NCBI GenBank assembly: GCA_030636285.1
Contig: DAOVXE010000063.1
Coordinates: 1-5,220, forward strand
Origin: Candidatus Falkowiibacteriota bacterium
GTDB taxonomy: Bacteria > Patescibacteria > ABY1 > BM507 > UBA12075
DNA: 5,220 bases
Direction of reading: 5' to 3'
Part shown: one piece after another, positions 4,398 to 5,220 of the stretch
Layout of the letters: each line of letters starts with the position of its first letter
Numbering within the stretch: the stretch's first letter is position 1
Position numbers and translations under genes: made by a program
Notes under the pieces: model-generated
The model's database searches: none
What the model was told of the DNA's origin: nothing
The model's input: only the letters and a program-made list of their open reading frames with translations

Positions 4398-5220
4398 TTA
4401 TTTTACATTTTCCAATATCTTATACAAAGTAAAATCACTGGTGATTTTTTCAACCTTTTGAATCTGCATTCCGGCTTCTTTAAGCCTTCTGGTGTTTAAA
4501 TATTCCATGTCGTTCTTTGGCAAAGTGAAATTATAATAATAAACCGGCAATTTATCAAGAAGATTGGCATACTCTTTAAGCATTTCTTTGTCATTAAAAA
4601 GGCCGACAATCACTTTCCGCTCCGGAAACAGCAACTTATCATGATAGCGGGTGATAATGGTTGAATTATTCTCGGTCAGGGCGAGTATCTTTTGCCATTC
4701 CGCGCGTGAATCCTTTTGCCTTTGAGCCAGATAAATCAGGCCTTCATCCGAGCCGCTTAAAACAAAAGTAATGGAAGAGATCGCGATCACTCCGATCATC
4801 AGCAGCCGGACAGCAAAGCGACAAGCGCCCTGGTTCATCCGGGCGGACGTAAATTCCATTTTTAACTGGCCGTCCTTATCCCTGGTCTTACGGAATAACA
4901 AACAAATTGCTTGGGTCAAACGGATTATAAAAATACAGGCAAGCGGGATCAGGCCCAAATAAATCGGCAGCCAATAGCGCGTATATGAATTGCCGATCGT
5001 GATCGCGGCCTTGTCCGGGTTATCAAAAAAATGCCAGGAGCCGTAATAAAAGATCAGAATAACAGACACTGTAAGCCAGGCGCCCAGAAATACCCATTGT
5101 TTATATTTGCGTTTTTTAAATGTTAAAAGAAAAATATCAGCGCCGAACACTGATGCATAGAAAAGCCAGGGAAACATTCCTCTGATGTAGGCATTGGCGG
5201 TAAACAGGCTTAATTTCGGA
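4398..5220 (-). CDS. C-terminal part of a polytopic membrane protein, probable GT-C glycosyltransferase
   Basis: The frame is open to the right edge (273 codons visible, beginning PKLSLFTANAYIRG before the first internal ATG at 5177), so the true start lies outside the window. Membrane segments, numbered from that internal Met, are about 3-20, 28-50, 68-95 and 121-141. Between the second and third is a short loop with NSYTRYWLP, reminiscent of PMT/ArnT-like (GT39/GT83) lipid-linked sugar transferases in CPR genomes. A soluble tail of about 115 residues follows the last segment, with an alpha/beta pattern, STIITRYHDKLLFPERKVIVGLF (172-194) and a final strand-rich LYKILENVK. The catalytic acidic residues of such enzymes lie near the N-terminus and cannot be checked here. 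The family call is by resemblance only; a polytopic membrane protein is certain. Confidence 0.8.
   Translation of the reverse strand, partial: PKLSLFTANAYIRGMFPWLFYASVFGADIFLLTFKKRKYKQWVFLGAWLTVSVILIFYYGSWHFFDNPDKAAITIGNSYTRYWLPIYLGLIPLACIFIIRLTQAICLLFRKTRDKDGQLKMEFTSARMNQGACRFAVRLLMIGVIAISSITFVLSGSDEGLIYLAQRQKDSRAEWQKILALTENNSTIITRYHDKLLFPERKVIVGLFNDKEMLKEYANLLDKLPVYYYNFTLPKNDMEYLNTRRLKEAGMQIQKVEKITSDFTLYKILENVK

Noticed and set aside
4771..4962. Plus-strand 63-aa open frame
   Set aside because: Antisense to the membrane protein gene with no independent support.

Overview
The window is AT-rich bacterial DNA that uses the standard code, with every supported gene on the minus strand. Hypothetical small genes, a KilA-N gene, an orphan hybrid-free histidine kinase and a multi-membrane-span glycosyltransferase-like protein look like a Candidatus Patescibacteria (CPR, Parcubacteria-type) genome. 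That placement is an inference from gene style and composition, because no marker gene is present.

Read in the direction of transcription (right to left), the layout is as follows. (1) 5220-4398 is the C-terminal part of a polytopic membrane protein, probably a GT-C-type glycosyltransferase, closed by a strong intrinsic terminator at 4346-4372. (2) A good promoter (TTGACA, 17 bp, extended -10) at 4285-4313 drives a leader of about 155 nt that contains a large nested inverted repeat. This leader precedes a two-gene operon of unrecognised small proteins: 67 aa with a CRHC motif (4123-3920) and 128 aa (3905-3519). The operon ends in two successive intrinsic terminators (3465-3502 and 3378-3408). 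(3) A separately promoted dCache-HAMP-HisKA-HATPase sensor kinase (3308-1401) has no response regulator next to it. (4) A KilA-N domain gene (1129-311) has an unusually elaborate leader and is followed by tandem hairpin terminators. (5) A copy of the same leader at 38-140 precedes whatever gene lies beyond the left edge.

The most interesting part is the KilA-N locus. Two same-orientation copies of a promoter-like block plus an AACC...GGTT imperfect hairpin lie about 1.1-1.2 kb apart, one on each side of the gene. The upstream copy carries an extra insert of about 80 bp containing three evenly spaced micro-hairpins and its own promoter. The gene itself contains a 30-bp perfect palindrome in exact codon register. 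Together these suggest a cassette duplicated with, or inserted into, a leader sequence. The second item worth attention is the long nested inverted repeat ahead of the small-protein operon: one arm can pair with its ribosome binding site.
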